From Bradyrhizobium sp. WBOS07 (GTDB lineage Bacteria; Pseudomonadota; Alphaproteobacteria; Rhizobiales; Xanthobacteraceae), in assembly GCF_024585165.1 (NCBI RefSeq), contig NZ_CP029008.1:5847501-5911500 (forward strand): a stretch of DNA of 64,000 bases, written 5' to 3'. The position numbers and the translations under genes are program-made. Positions 1 to 9,693 of this stretch are shown here, in pieces. Within the stretch, counting starts at the first letter, position 1. Every line of letters begins with the position of its first letter. A model generated the notes under the pieces. It had not been told where the DNA came from. It saw only the letters and a program-made list of their open reading frames with translations, and searched no databases.

Positions 1-102
1 CAGGCGCGCCTGCGCGGCGAGCCGCAGCCGGACTGGATGATCCGCTGCCTCAACCGCGCGTGGATCGGACGGCCGCAGATGGATGCGCGCGGCAAGGGGT
101 GA
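1..102 (+). CDS. C-terminal end of an unidentified protein (partial)
   Basis: The frame beginning at base 1 is open for 33 codons and ends in TGA at 100-102. The visible residues (including PDWMIRCLNRAW) match no family I recognise. Codon use is strongly GC at third positions, as in the neighbours, so it is probably a real gene tail. It is convergent with the glycogen synthase, with a dispersed repeat between them. Confidence 0.5.
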   Translation, partial: QARLRGEPQPDWMIRCLNRAWIGRPQMDARGKG

Positions 103-111
103 GGGCACGAT

Positions 112-242
112 CTCTCGTGTCCCGGACAAGCCACAACGCGCAAAGCGCGTTGCGGCGCAGAGCCGGGACCCAGAGGCCGCGAACTGCGACGCGCGATGGG
201 CCCGTGCTCAGCAGAGACGCCACGCTGCGTCCGGGGCACGAG
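112..242. repeat. Dispersed intergenic palindromic repeat, copy 1 of 3
   Basis: The block opens with CTCGTGTCCCGGAC, has AGCCGGGACCCAGAG in the middle and closes with GCTGCGTCCGGGGCACGAG, so its ends are inverted copies of each other. The same cores recur at 42978-43116 and 51267-51407. It lies in a gap between convergent genes. I recognise this kind of repeat from Bradyrhizobium intergenic regions; no coding capacity is seen. Confidence 0.75.
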
Positions 243-290
243 GGGGCGAGGCGCTCGCAATGACTGAGATTGAGGGAGCGCCGAAGCGCC

Positions 291-1706
291 TCACACCGAC
301 GCCAGCTTGCGGTACAGCGCGCTGTAGCTGCCGGCCGAGATGCTCCAGGAGAACGATCGGCCCATGGCGCTGCGGCGCATGGTGTCGAGCTGGTCCTGCG
401 CCATGAAGGCCGAGAAGGCCCGGCGGACGCCGCCGAGGAAGGAATCGCGCGAGGGTTTCGAGAACAGAAATCCGGTCTCGCCGTCGGTGATGGTCTCGGC
501 GAGCCCGCCGATCTGGTGTCCGATCGGCAGCGAGCCGAAGCGCTGGGCGTACATCTGGCTGAGGCCGCACGGCTCGAAGCGCGACGGCATCAGGGTGAAA
601 TCGCTGCCGGCGAAGATGCGGCGTGCCTGGGCATCGTTGAAGCCGATCACGACGCCGATGGCGTCGGGGCGGCGGCGATGCGCGTCGATCAAGGCCTGCT
701 CGAGCGCCGGCTCGCCGGAGCCGGTGACCACGATCTGCCCTCCGGCATCCACGATTTCGTCGGCCGCCGACAGCACGAGGTCGATACCCTTCTGGTGCAC
801 GAGGCGCGCGACGATGCCGAACATCGGGCCGCGCGAGACCGCAAGCCCGAACTGCTTGCGGACGTAATCAGCATTGGCCCTCTTGCCGGCCCAGTCGCCG
901 GCGCCGAACTGCTGGGCGAGCTGGGCGCAGGAGCGCGGGTCCCAGCTCTCGTCGATGCCGTTGAGGATGCCAGTGAGCTCGGCGGCGTCCGAGCGCAGCC
1001 GGAGCAGTCCCTCCAGGCCGCAGCCGAACTCGGCCGTGGTGATCTCGCGCGCATAAGTGCCGCTGACGGTGGTGAGGTGCGAGGCGTAGACGAGGCCCGC
1101 CTTGAGGAAGGAGACCTGATCGTAGAACTCGACGCCGTCGATGTGGAAGGAGCTCTCCGGTGCTCCGATCCGCCGCAGCGCGTCCTTCGGGAAAAGACCC
1201 TGATAGGCGAGGTTGTGGATGGTCAGGATCGACGGCAGCTTGGCGCCGTGCCAGGCAAGGTAGGCCGGCACGAGCGAGGCCTGCCAGTCATTGGCATGGA
1301 TCAGGTCTGCTGCCCAATTCTTGTCCAGCTTGCCCATGGCCAGCTCAGCGGCGGCGGAGGCAAATCGGGCGAAGCGGATGTCGTTGTCGGGCCAGTCGCG
1401 CCCGGACTCGTCGCCATAGGGATTGCCGGGCCGGTCGTAGAGTTGCGAGCAGAGCAGCACGTAGACCGGCAGGCCGTCCTTGGTCGCGGCCCGGCCGAGC
1501 GAGCATGCCGGCATTTCCGCGAACGCCGGGCAGCGGCCAACGATCTGAATATGCGTGAGTTGTTCGATGATGTCGCGATAACCGGGCAGCATGACCCGGA
1601 TATCGGCAAAGGAGCGAAGCGCGCGGGGGAGAGCTGCGGACACGGCGCCAAGGCCGCCGACGCGGACGAAGTCGTCCATCTCAGTCGTAACGAACAAGAC
1701 CCTCAA
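291..1706 (-). CDS. glgA: Glycogen synthase (ADP-glucose type, GT5)
   Basis: Transfers glucose from ADP-glucose to alpha-1,4-glucan ends in cytoplasmic glycogen synthesis. The N terminus carries RVGGLG (residues 15-20), the counterpart of the KTGGL ADP-glucose motif. Further on are HANDWQ, the nucleotide-binding half with GIVARLVHQKGID, and PSRFEPCGLSQMYAQ near the C terminus with the catalytic Glu. I chose the TTG at 1706 because it yields the family-like start MRVLFVTTEM and has AGAGGG about 10 nt upstream; an in-frame ATG at 1766 would add 20 residues with no family counterpart. At about 471 aa the length is normal. No other glg gene is adjacent in the window. Confidence 0.88.
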   Translation of the reverse strand: MRVLFVTTEMDDFVRVGGLGAVSAALPRALRSFADIRVMLPGYRDIIEQLTHIQIVGRCPAFAEMPACSLGRAATKDGLPVYVLLCSQLYDRPGNPYGDESGRDWPDNDIRFARFASAAAELAMGKLDKNWAADLIHANDWQASLVPAYLAWHGAKLPSILTIHNLAYQGLFPKDALRRIGAPESSFHIDGVEFYDQVSFLKAGLVYASHLTTVSGTYAREITTAEFGCGLEGLLRLRSDAAELTGILNGIDESWDPRSCAQLAQQFGAGDWAGKRANADYVRKQFGLAVSRGPMFGIVARLVHQKGIDLVLSAADEIVDAGGQIVVTGSGEPALEQALIDAHRRRPDAIGVVIGFNDAQARRIFAGSDFTLMPSRFEPCGLSQMYAQRFGSLPIGHQIGGLAETITDGETGFLFSKPSRDSFLGGVRRAFSAFMAQDQLDTMRRSAMGRSFSWSISAGSYSALYRKLASV

Positions 1707-1888
1707 GAACAGCTGCCCTCTTCCGATCCCGTTTGCTGCTATGCAAGAACGGGTCCAGTTGCCCACGAAATCTCAAAGCCCGCCCACGCGGCACGTCCGT
1801 TCGGTAAAGACTTTCCTACTCAGCCGCCGCCCTCTAGGGTCGCCGCATCAACAAGAGAGAACATTGAAGGTTCCAAGGGGCTCCGGGG

Positions 1889-3085
1889 ATGCAGCTAGCA
1901 GATAAGCATGAGGGGACGACGACAAAGGCCTTCGCCGGCCTCCGCGTCCTGGATTTTTCGACCACCATCGCCGGTCCTCACTGCGCGCGCATGCTTGCCG
2001 ACATGGGCGCCGAGGTCATCAAGATCGAGACCGAGGGCGGCGAGACGATGCGGACCCGGCCGCCGCTGCGCAACGGCTGCAGCACCACGTTCGGCCAGCT
2101 CAATGTCGGCAAGAAGAGCGTGGTGCTCGACCTCAAATCGGAGGACGGCAGGGAGGCGGTCCGCCGGCTGGCCGCGACGTCGGACATCCTGGTCGAGAAC
2201 TTCCGCCCCGGCGTGATGCACCGGCTGCGGCTCGACTACGACAGGCTGCGCGCCGTCAATCCGAGGCTGATCTATTGCTCGATCTCCGGCTACGGCCAGA
2301 GCGGCCCTTCGGCCGAGCTGCCGGCCTATGCGCCGGTAATCCATGCCGCCTCCGGCTACGACATGGCGCATCTGGCCTACCAGCCCGGCCGCAACCGTCC
2401 CGATTATTGCGGCATCTATCATGCCGACGTGGTCACCGGCACCTATGGCTTCGGCGCGATCGCCTCCGCGCTCTATCAGCGGACCGTGACCGGGCTCGGC
2501 CAGCATATCGACGTGTCCATGCTGGAATCGATGCTGTCGCTGACGCTGACCGAGCTGCAGAGCGCGCAATTTGCCGTGAAGCCGCCGCCGCGCCCGATGT
2601 TCGGACCGACCGAGACGGCAAACGGCTACGTCATGATCACGGTGGCCAGCGAGAAGACGTTCCAGGGATTGATGGCCGTGATCGGCCACGGCGAATGGAT
2701 CACCGACCCGCGCTTCTCGACCTATGCCCCGCGTCGCGAGAATTGGGCCGAGGTGATGGACGGGGTCGAGGCCTGGTCGCGGCAGCTCACGACCGATGCG
2801 TGTCTCGCCGCGCTCGGCGCGGCCGGCGTGCCGGCTTCGGCCTATCGCACCGTGGCCGAGGCGCTGGCCGATCCGCAGCTCGCGCACCGGCAGGCACTCA
2901 CGTCCGTGCAGGACGAGGGCGGCTCCTTCAAAGTGCTCAACCTGCCGTTCCGGATGTCGGGCGCCGACACCGCGCCCGCCACGACGATGGCCGGGCTCGG
3001 CGAGCATACCGATGCGCTGCGCGAGGAGATTGGCCTCGCCGATGATGCGCCAATTCCGACAGGCAAAACAGCCGCGACACGCTGA
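1889..3085 (+). CDS. CaiB/BaiF family (class III) CoA-transferase
   Basis: Moves CoA between carboxylic acids through a covalent aspartyl-CoA intermediate. The N-terminal LRVLDFSTTIAGPHCARMLADMG and GAEVIKIE segments are the family signature. The likely catalytic Asp is D180, in HADVVTG. At 398 aa it is full length. The ATG at 1889 follows GGGG-containing sequence; a later start near FAGLRVLDF is possible. It is the first gene of a same-strand run leading into a peptide-type ABC importer 130 bp downstream, so it may activate an imported acid. The substrate cannot be read from sequence. Confidence 0.88.
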   Translation: MQLADKHEGTTTKAFAGLRVLDFSTTIAGPHCARMLADMGAEVIKIETEGGETMRTRPPLRNGCSTTFGQLNVGKKSVVLDLKSEDGREAVRRLAATSDILVENFRPGVMHRLRLDYDRLRAVNPRLIYCSISGYGQSGPSAELPAYAPVIHAASGYDMAHLAYQPGRNRPDYCGIYHADVVTGTYGFGAIASALYQRTVTGLGQHIDVSMLESMLSLTLTELQSAQFAVKPPPRPMFGPTETANGYVMITVASEKTFQGLMAVIGHGEWITDPRFSTYAPRRENWAEVMDGVEAWSRQLTTDACLAALGAAGVPASAYRTVAEALADPQLAHRQALTSVQDEGGSFKVLNLPFRMSGADTAPATTMAGLGEHTDALREEIGLADDAPIPTGKTAATR

Positions 3086-3215
3086 GCAACGTTGCGCCGC
3101 ACTGCGGCGTGTGATCTCGCACGCGTTCCTCTTGCGGTGGCGCGCTTTTGCCGCCACTCTCGCCTCCAGTCATTCAGCGATCCGAAACATCGGACGAGGG
3201 ATCCGGGGAGGAACC

Positions 3216-4760
3216 ATGACGAAGATTGCTGCTGCGGCGCGCAAGCACGCGCCGATATTCCTTGTTGCGGCATTTGCCCTCCTTCCACTGACTGGGCCTG
3301 CGCAGGCGCAGAAGTCCGGCGGCAGCATCACCGTCGGCCAGGAACTGGAGATTGCAGGCTTCGATCCCCTCAAGGTCGGCGTCTACGACACCTCGACCTT
3401 CACCGCTGCCGCCGCCATCTTCGACACGCTCACAACGCTGGACGAGAAGGGGCAGGCCGCGCCGAAGCTCGCGGTGTCCTGGACGCATTCCGACGACTAC
3501 ATGACGTGGACCTTCAAGCTGCGCGAGGGCGTGAAATTCCACGACGGCACGCCGTTCAATGCGCAGGCCTTCAAGGAGAATTTCGACCGGCAGAAGGATC
3601 CCGCCAACAAGTGCCGCTGCGCCTTCTACATCACCAACATCAAGGAAGTGCTGGCGCCGGACGAATACACCCTGGTCTACAAGCTCACCGACCCTTCCGT
3701 GAATCTGCCGGCGGTGATCACGATTCAGAGCCAGAACAACGTGGTGCATTCGCCGACGGCGTGGAAGACCAAGGGGGACGACTACAATCGCAATCCCGTC
3801 GGCACCGGTCCCTACATCCTGAAGTCATGGACCGCCGGCGACCGCATGGTGCTGGAGAAGAATCCAAACTACTGGGACAAGGGCCGGCCCTATCTCGACC
3901 GCATCATCCTGAAGCCGCTGCCCGACGCGCAGTCGCGCTTCGCCTCGCTGCAATCGGGCGAGGCCGACATCATCTGGGACGACGAGAACGACGCCGACAA
4001 CATCATGAAGGCGCAGAAGGATTCCAAGCTCACGGTGCACACCTACAAGGGCTCGGGCGCGGCGGTCTACGCCTTCAACACCAAGGTCGCGCCGTTCGAC
4101 GATGTCCGCGTGCGTCAGGCGCTGGTGATGGCGATCGACCGCCCGAAAATGTCACAGGCGATCACCAACGGTCTGAGCCGGCCCGCGAGCAATCCTTACG
4201 GTGACGGCTCCTGGGTGAAATGCAAGGACGACGGCGCGCTGCCGTTCGACGTCGAGAAGGCCAAGGCGCTGATCAAGGATTACGGCAAGCCGGTCGAGTT
4301 CAAGATGCTGGTGACCGCAACGCCGCGCGGCCGCATGGTCGGGCAGGTGCTGCAGCAGTTCTGGAAGCGCGTCGGCGCCAACATGGAGATCGAGCAGGTC
4401 GACCAGGCCACCATTCCCTCGCGCGCCTTCACCCGCCAGTTCCAGATGACGCCGTGGCGCATCGTCGATCTCGCCGATCCCGATCCGCAGATGTACGCGA
4501 ATTTCCGCAGCGGCAGCCCGCTGGCGCTCGCCGGATACTCAAACCCCGAGCTCGACAAGCTGCTGGACCATGCGCGCGTCACGGCCGACCTCGGCCAGCG
4601 CAGCGAGGATTACTGCGCCATCAGCCGCCTGATCAACAAGGAGGCGATCTGGTTCTGGACCTTCCAGAACACCTATTACGCGCTGTCGAGCGCCAAGCTG
4701 AAGGGCTTCCCGAAGATGTACAACGGCGTGATCGACGTCTCGAGGACCTGGCTGGAATGA
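3216..4760 (+). CDS. ABC transporter substrate-binding protein, family 5 (peptide/nickel type)
   Basis: Periplasmic solute receptor of the Dpp/Opp importer encoded by the next four genes. The ATG at 3216 is preceded by GGGGAGGA, and the first about 30 residues form a Sec signal peptide ending AQA-QK. The mature part has the SBP_bac_5 pattern: FDPLKVG, a WTFKLREGVKFHDGTPF block, GTGPYILKSW, and VRQALVMAIDR. Length is 514 aa, usual for the family. Such receptors bind peptides, opines, sugar acids or nickel; the ligand is unknown here. The catabolic neighbours (CoA-transferase, dehydrogenases) argue for a carbon source rather than a metal. Confidence 0.92.
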   Translation: MTKIAAAARKHAPIFLVAAFALLPLTGPAQAQKSGGSITVGQELEIAGFDPLKVGVYDTSTFTAAAAIFDTLTTLDEKGQAAPKLAVSWTHSDDYMTWTFKLREGVKFHDGTPFNAQAFKENFDRQKDPANKCRCAFYITNIKEVLAPDEYTLVYKLTDPSVNLPAVITIQSQNNVVHSPTAWKTKGDDYNRNPVGTGPYILKSWTAGDRMVLEKNPNYWDKGRPYLDRIILKPLPDAQSRFASLQSGEADIIWDDENDADNIMKAQKDSKLTVHTYKGSGAAVYAFNTKVAPFDDVRVRQALVMAIDRPKMSQAITNGLSRPASNPYGDGSWVKCKDDGALPFDVEKAKALIKDYGKPVEFKMLVTATPRGRMVGQVLQQFWKRVGANMEIEQVDQATIPSRAFTRQFQMTPWRIVDLADPDPQMYANFRSGSPLALAGYSNPELDKLLDHARVTADLGQRSEDYCAISRLINKEAIWFWTFQNTYYALSSAKLKGFPKMYNGVIDVSRTWLE

Positions 4761-4767
4761 TGGCGCG

Positions 4768-5718
4768 ATGCTGAACTTCGTCGTTCGGCGGCTGCTCGCC
4801 ATGCTGCCGGTGCTGCTCGCCGTCTCGCTGCTGACGTTCCTGATCGCCTCGCTACTGCCGGGCGATCTCGCTCTCGTCATCCTCGGCGATCAGGCGACGC
4901 CGGAGAACGTGGCGGCGCTGCGCCGCGACATGGGGCTCGACCAGCCGCTGTGGTGGCGCTATCTCAGCTGGCTCGGCCAGGTCCTGCAGGGCGATCTCGG
5001 CCGCTCGTTCCGCACCGGGCAGACGGTGTTGCAGGCGGTCGCCGAGCGCATTCCGGTCTCGCTGCAATTGATGCTGATGGCCGAGTTCATCGGGCTCCTG
5101 ATCGGCGTTCCCGTCGCGATCGCCTGTGCCGCGCGCGCCGGCGGCGCGTTCGACCGCTTCATGACCGGCAGCGCGTTCGCGATGCTGTCGATGCCGTCCT
5201 TCCTGGTGGCGATCCTGCTGATCTACCTGTTCGCGGTCGAGCTGCACTGGCTGCCGGCGACCGGCTATGTGCCGTTCACCGAAGCGCCGCTCGGCAATCT
5301 GCGCTTCTTCGTGCTGCCGGCGCTGACGCTCGCGCTCGCCGAATGGCCTGGAATCATGCGGGTGCTGCGTTCCGACATGATCGCGACCCTGCAGGAGGAC
5401 TATATCGCGCTCGCCAAGGCAAAAGGCCTCAAGCCGGCGCGCATCCTGTTCGTGCATGCGCTGAAGCCGTCGTCGCTGACCCTGGTGACGGTGACCGGCA
5501 TCAATATCGGCCGTCTGCTCGGCGGCACGCTGATCGTGGAATCGATCTTCGCGCTGCCCGGCATCGGCCGCCTCCTGGTCGGGGCGATCTATACCCGCGA
5601 CCTCGTCATCCTCCAGGGCGTGGTGCTGCTGGTCGCCTGCGGCTTCGTCATCGTGAATTTCATCGTCGACATGCTCTACGCCGTGCTCGATCCCAGGATC
5701 CGCCATGGCCACGCTTGA
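4768..5718 (+). CDS. ABC transporter permease, DppB/OppB type
   Basis: First inner-membrane permease of the importer. Residues 9-29 form the N-terminal transmembrane segment typical of DppB, followed by a periplasmic loop and five more helices. The EAA loop reads about YIALAKAKGLKPARILFVHALK. At 316 aa it has family length. It begins 7 bp after the receptor gene stops and its 3' end overlaps the next permease by 14 bp, so the two are co-translated. Confidence 0.93.
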   Translation: MLNFVVRRLLAMLPVLLAVSLLTFLIASLLPGDLALVILGDQATPENVAALRRDMGLDQPLWWRYLSWLGQVLQGDLGRSFRTGQTVLQAVAERIPVSLQLMLMAEFIGLLIGVPVAIACAARAGGAFDRFMTGSAFAMLSMPSFLVAILLIYLFAVELHWLPATGYVPFTEAPLGNLRFFVLPALTLALAEWPGIMRVLRSDMIATLQEDYIALAKAKGLKPARILFVHALKPSSLTLVTVTGINIGRLLGGTLIVESIFALPGIGRLLVGAIYTRDLVILQGVVLLVACGFVIVNFIVDMLYAVLDPRIRHGHA

Positions 5719-6577
5719 GCTCTCGCTGCAGGACGAGGCGGCGCCCGTGCCGGTTGGCCGCAAGCGCAAGCTCGGCCTGCTGTTCTGGATCGCGAGCAGC
5801 TGGCTTGCGATCATCCTCGCGCTCGCGATCCTCGCGCCGGTGCTGCCGCTGCAGAATCCCGTCGACATGGACATGCTGGAGCGCCGCGCCGCGTTCTCTT
5901 CCGAGCACTGGCTGGGGACCGACGGGCTCGGCCGCGACGAGCTCGCCCGCCTGATCTTCGGCGCGCGAACCTCGCTGACGGTCGGGCTGATCGCACCGAT
6001 GATCGGTCTCACCATCGGCGGGGCGCTCGGCCTGCTCGCCGGCTATTTCCGCGGCCGGTTCGAGATCATCGTGGTCGGCAGCATGGACGTGCTGCTGGCC
6101 TTTCCGCCGCTGATTTTCGCACTTGCCGTGACCGCCTATCTCGGCCAGTCCGTCCCCAACCTCACCGTGATCCTCGGCGTGCTCGGCATTCCCGCCTTCA
6201 TGCGCGTGGCGCGGGCGGCGACGCTGACGCTGGCGCGGCGGGAATTCGTGATCGCGGCAGAGGCGCTCGGCGCCAGCCATGCGCGCATCCTGCTGCGTGA
6301 GCTGTTGCCGAACGTGATCCTGCCGCTGCTCGCCTTCTTCCTGCTCGGCGTCGCCGTCACCATCGTGGTCGAGGGGGCGCTGTCCTTCCTCGGCCTCGGC
6401 GTGCCGCCGCCGATGGCGAGCTGGGGCAGCATGATCGGGGAGGGGCGCGACAGCCTCGACGTCGCGCCGCGGCTGGCCTTCCTGCCGGCGGCCGGACTCT
6501 TCGTGACCGTGCTGGCCTTCAATCTGGTCGGCGATACCTTGCGGGCGCTGACCGATCCGCGCCAGGGTGCGCTGTGA
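5705..6577 (+). CDS. ABC transporter permease, DppC/OppC type
   Basis: Second inner-membrane permease. An N-terminal helix (about residues 27-47) is followed by a periplasmic segment with EHWLGTDGLGRDELARLIFGARTSL, the hallmark of DppC proteins. The EAA loop is near EFVIAAEALGASHARILLRELLPN. It is 290 aa. It overlaps the upstream permease by 14 bp and the downstream ATPase by 4 bp (GTGA), a tight operon arrangement. Confidence 0.93.
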   Translation: MATLELSLQDEAAPVPVGRKRKLGLLFWIASSWLAIILALAILAPVLPLQNPVDMDMLERRAAFSSEHWLGTDGLGRDELARLIFGARTSLTVGLIAPMIGLTIGGALGLLAGYFRGRFEIIVVGSMDVLLAFPPLIFALAVTAYLGQSVPNLTVILGVLGIPAFMRVARAATLTLARREFVIAAEALGASHARILLRELLPNVILPLLAFFLLGVAVTIVVEGALSFLGLGVPPPMASWGSMIGEGRDSLDVAPRLAFLPAAGLFVTVLAFNLVGDTLRALTDPRQGAL

Positions 6578-7566
6578 GCGCCCCGCTATTGACCATCGCG
6601 GATGTCACGGTCGAGCTGCCGACGCCGCGCGGCAATTTGCGCGCGGTGGATCGTGTCGATCTGTCGCTGCAGGCGGGTCGCACGCTCGGCATCGTCGGCG
6701 AATCCGGCTGCGGCAAGACCATGCTGTCGCGCGCGGTGCTTCAGCTGCTGCCGAAGAAAGCAAAGCTCACGGGCCGCGTGATGTTCGACGGCCAGGATCT
6801 GGTGCGGCTCGCGCCGGAAAGCCTGCGGCGCCTGCGCGGCCGCGATCTCGCGGTCGTGTTCCAGGATCCCATGACCTCGCTCAATCCGGTGCTCACGATC
6901 GGCACGCAGTTGATGGAGACGATCCAGGAGCATCTCGAACTCGATGCGCCGGCGGCGAAGGCGCGCAGCATCGAGCTCTTGGCCGCCGTCGGCATTCCCG
7001 CGCCGGAGCAGCGGCTCGCGCAATATCCGCATCAATGTTCCGGCGGCATGCGCCAGCGCATCGCGATCGCGATCGCGCTATCCTGCGAGCCGAAGCTCTT
7101 GATCGCGGACGAGCCGACGACCGCGCTCGACGTCACCATCCAGGCGCAGATCCTCGATCTGCTCGCGCGCGAACAGCGCCGCCGTCACATGGCGATGATC
7201 ATCATCACCCACGATCTCGGCGTCGTCGCCGGCCGTGCCGACGAGGTCGCGGTGATGTATGCGGGCAGGGTGGTGGAGCGCGCGCCGACCTCGGCGTTGT
7301 TCAAGCGCATGCACATGCCCTACACCGAGGCGTTGCTGGCAGCGATTCCCAAGCTGGATGCCGCGCCGCATACGCCGCTGCCGGCCATCTCCGGCCGTCC
7401 GCCCGATCCGACGCGGCCGCTGCGTGGCTGCTCCTTCGCGCCGCGCTGCCGTTATGCCACCGGCCGCTGTCGTGAGGCCAAGCCGGCGCTGGCAAGCGCC
7501 GAAATGCCTGATCATCTCTATGCGTGCTTCCACCCGATCCAGATGGCGGAAGGAGTTGGCGCATGA
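6574..7566 (+). CDS. ABC transporter ATP-binding protein, DppD type
   Basis: Cytoplasmic ATPase powering the importer. Walker A is GESGCGKT (about residues 44-51). The Q-loop lies in [12 protein letters not shown], the signature is CSGGMRQR, Walker B is [12 protein letters not shown] and the H-loop is IITHDLG. The C terminus has the oligopeptide-transporter extension with CSFAPRC and a later Cys, which in this family can hold an iron-sulfur cluster. The start is a GTG overlapping the permease stop; the stop overlaps the next ATPase start by 4 bp. Confidence 0.94.
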   Translation: MSAPLLTIADVTVELPTPRGNLRAVDRVDLSLQAGRTLGIVGESGCGKTMLSRAVLQLLPKKAKLTGRVMFDGQDLVRLAPESLRRLRGRDLAVVFQDPMTSLNPVLTIGTQLMETIQEHLELDAPAAKARSIELLAAVGIPAPEQRLAQYPHQCSGGMRQRIAIAIALSCEPKLLIADEPTTALDVTIQAQILDLLAREQRRRHMAMIIITHDLGVVAGRADEVAVMYAGRVVERAPTSALFKRMHMPYTEALLAAIPKLDAAPHTPLPAISGRPPDPTRPLRGCSFAPRCRYATGRCREAKPALASAEMPDHLYACFHPIQMAEGVGA

Positions 7567-8534
7567 TGCAGCTTGCCATGCGCGCCGAGCCGCTTCTGAA
7601 CGTCGACAATCTCGTCGTCGAATATGGCCTCGGCAACAAGACCGTGCATGCCGTCTCCGGCGTCAGTTTTCAGGTCGCGCGCGGCGAGACGCTGGGGCTG
7701 GTCGGCGAATCCGGCTGCGGCAAGTCGACGCTGGGGCGCGCGGTGCTGCAATTGCGCCGCGCCAGATCCGGCCGCGTGCTGTTCGACGGCGAGGACCTCA
7801 CCGCGATGGAGGGCGAGGCGCTGCGCAGGATGCGCCGCCGAGTGCAGCTGATCTTCCAGGACCCGATCGCCTCGCTCAACCCGCGCCGCCGGATCGGCGA
7901 CATCGTGGCCGAGCCGCTGATCATCGCCGGCGTCAAGGATGCGGCCGAGCGCAAGCGGCTCGTCCATGAGGTGCTATCGGCGGTCGGGCTTGACCCTGAC
8001 CTCGTCGCAGGGCGCCTGCCGCACGAGTTCTCCGGCGGCCAGTGCCAGCGCATCTGCATCGCGCGGTCACTCGTGCTCAATCCCGAGTTCATCGTCTGCG
8101 ACGAGCCGGTCTCGGCGCTCGACGTCTCGATCCGCGCGCAGATCCTCAACCTGCTGGAGGAGATGAAGGCGCGCTTCGGCCTGACGCTGCTGTTCATCGC
8201 GCATGATCTTGCTGTGGTCAAAGCGGTCAGCGACCGCGTCGCGGTGATGTATCTCGGCCGGCTTTGCGAGGTCGGCCCTGCCGAGCAATTGTTCGCGTGG
8301 CCGGCGCATCCCTATACGGAGCTGTTGCTGCAGGCGATCCCGGTGCCCGATCCGGACGTTCGTCCCGCCGAGAGCATCGCGGGCGGCGAGCCGCCATCGC
8401 CGATTGCGCCGCCGTCCGGGTGCCGCTTCCGCACGCGCTGCCCGCGGGCCGATCAGCGATGCAGCGCGGAGATACCGGAGTTGCGTGAAGTCGCACCCGG
8501 CCAGTTCGCGGCTTGCCATCATCCGCTGGCCTGA
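7563..8534 (+). CDS. ABC transporter ATP-binding protein, DppF type
   Basis: Second ATPase of the importer. Walker A is GESGCGKST, the Q-loop is in LIFQDPIASLNPRRR, the signature is FSGGQCQR, Walker B is FIVCDEPVSALD and the H-loop is FIAHDLAVV. The C-terminal extension has GCRFRTRCPRADQRC. I place the start at the ATG at 7563, preceded by GGAG, overlapping the upstream stop as ATGA; this gives 323 aa. Last gene of the transporter operon; the alcohol dehydrogenase follows after 75 bp. Confidence 0.93.
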   Translation: MMQLAMRAEPLLNVDNLVVEYGLGNKTVHAVSGVSFQVARGETLGLVGESGCGKSTLGRAVLQLRRARSGRVLFDGEDLTAMEGEALRRMRRRVQLIFQDPIASLNPRRRIGDIVAEPLIIAGVKDAAERKRLVHEVLSAVGLDPDLVAGRLPHEFSGGQCQRICIARSLVLNPEFIVCDEPVSALDVSIRAQILNLLEEMKARFGLTLLFIAHDLAVVKAVSDRVAVMYLGRLCEVGPAEQLFAWPAHPYTELLLQAIPVPDPDVRPAESIAGGEPPSPIAPPSGCRFRTRCPRADQRCSAEIPELREVAPGQFAACHHPLA

Positions 8535-8609
8535 ACTAAGACCGGTTTGTCTCGCCTTGCCGGCCATGGCATGGTGGCGCGGTGACAAGAAGCATGCGGG
8601 AGGACGCCG

Positions 8610-9677
8610 ATGAAGAGTTTCAAGGTTGCCGATTTCAAGGCACCGCTGCAGGAGTTCGACGAAGCGACGCCGCAGCCGTCGGGCACGCAGGTGCTGATCA
8701 AGGTGAAGGCCGCCGGCGTCTGCCACAGCGATCTCCACATCTGGGAAGGCGGTTACGATCTCGGCCACGGCCGCAAGCCGCTGTCGCTGAAGGACCGCGG
8801 CATCAGCCTGCCGCTGACCATGGGCCATGAGACCGTCGGCGAAATCCTGGCGTTCGGCCCCGACGTGAAGCCGACCGACCAGGGCGAGCTGAAGATCGGC
8901 GACGTCGGGCTGGTCTATCCCTGGATCGGCTGCGGCAAGTGCGCCACCTGCCTTGCCGGTGACGAGAACATGTGCCTGACGCCGCGCTCACTCGGCGTCT
9001 ATTGCGACGGCGGCTATTCCGATCACATGCTGGTGCCGCATCCGCGCTATCTGCTCAATCTGCGAGGGCTCGATCCGGCGACGACCGCGCCCTACGCCTG
9101 CTCGGGTGTCACCACCTACAGCGCGCTGAAGAAGGTCGAGCAGCATTTCGACACGCCGATCGTGATGTTCGGCGCGGGCGGTCTTGGCTTGATGGCGCTG
9201 TCGCTGTTGAAGGCGATGGGCGGCAAGGGCGCGATCATGGTCGATATCGACGCCAGGAAGCGCGAGGCGGCGGAGAAGGCCGGCGCGCTCGCCACTGTCG
9301 ATCCCAAGGCACCGGATGCGCTGGAGCAGCTTGCCAGGAAGGCGGGCGGGCCGATCCGCGCCGTGATCGACCTCGTCGGCAACGCTGCGACGACGCAGCT
9401 CGGTTTCGATTGCCTCACCAAGGGCGGCAAGCTCGTCATCGTCGGCCTGTTCGGCGGCGGCGCGACCTGGGCGCTGCCGCTGATTCCGATCAAGGCGATC
9501 ACGATCCAGGGCAGCTATGTCGGCAACTTGCGCGAAACGCAGGAGCTGCTTGACCTCGTTCGCACCAAGAAGGTGCCGCCGATCCCGGTCACGACGGCCC
9601 CGCTCGCCAAGGCCAACGACGCGCTGCTGCAATTGCAGCAGGGCGCGGTGGTCGGGCGCACGGTGCTGACGCCGTAA
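8610..9677 (+). CDS. Zinc-binding alcohol dehydrogenase (MDR family)
   Basis: NAD(P)-dependent oxidation of an alcohol. The catalytic zinc ligands are in AGVCHSDLH and the MGHETVGE block. A complete structural zinc set is present in GCGKCATCLAGDENMC. The Rossmann motif is GAGGLGLMAL. It is 355 aa. The ATG at 8610 follows GGAGGACGCCG. The family includes aryl- and primary-alcohol dehydrogenases; the substrate is not evident. Its position just after the ABC importer and before another dehydrogenase suggests one catabolic route, which is inference. Confidence 0.9.
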   Translation: MKSFKVADFKAPLQEFDEATPQPSGTQVLIKVKAAGVCHSDLHIWEGGYDLGHGRKPLSLKDRGISLPLTMGHETVGEILAFGPDVKPTDQGELKIGDVGLVYPWIGCGKCATCLAGDENMCLTPRSLGVYCDGGYSDHMLVPHPRYLLNLRGLDPATTAPYACSGVTTYSALKKVEQHFDTPIVMFGAGGLGLMALSLLKAMGGKGAIMVDIDARKREAAEKAGALATVDPKAPDALEQLARKAGGPIRAVIDLVGNAATTQLGFDCLTKGGKLVIVGLFGGGATWALPLIPIKAITIQGSYVGNLRETQELLDLVRTKKVPPIPVTTAPLAKANDALLQLQQGAVVGRTVLTP

Positions 9678-9693
9678 CGAGTGATGTTTGTTT

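Noticed and set aside
270..1898. A 542-codon plus-strand frame over the glycogen synthase gene
   Set aside because: The minus-strand frame has all GlgA motifs; this one is compositionally a shadow.
2796..3215. Upstream extension of the ABC receptor frame into the CoA-transferase gene
   Set aside because: The ribosome site and signal peptide place the true start at 3216.
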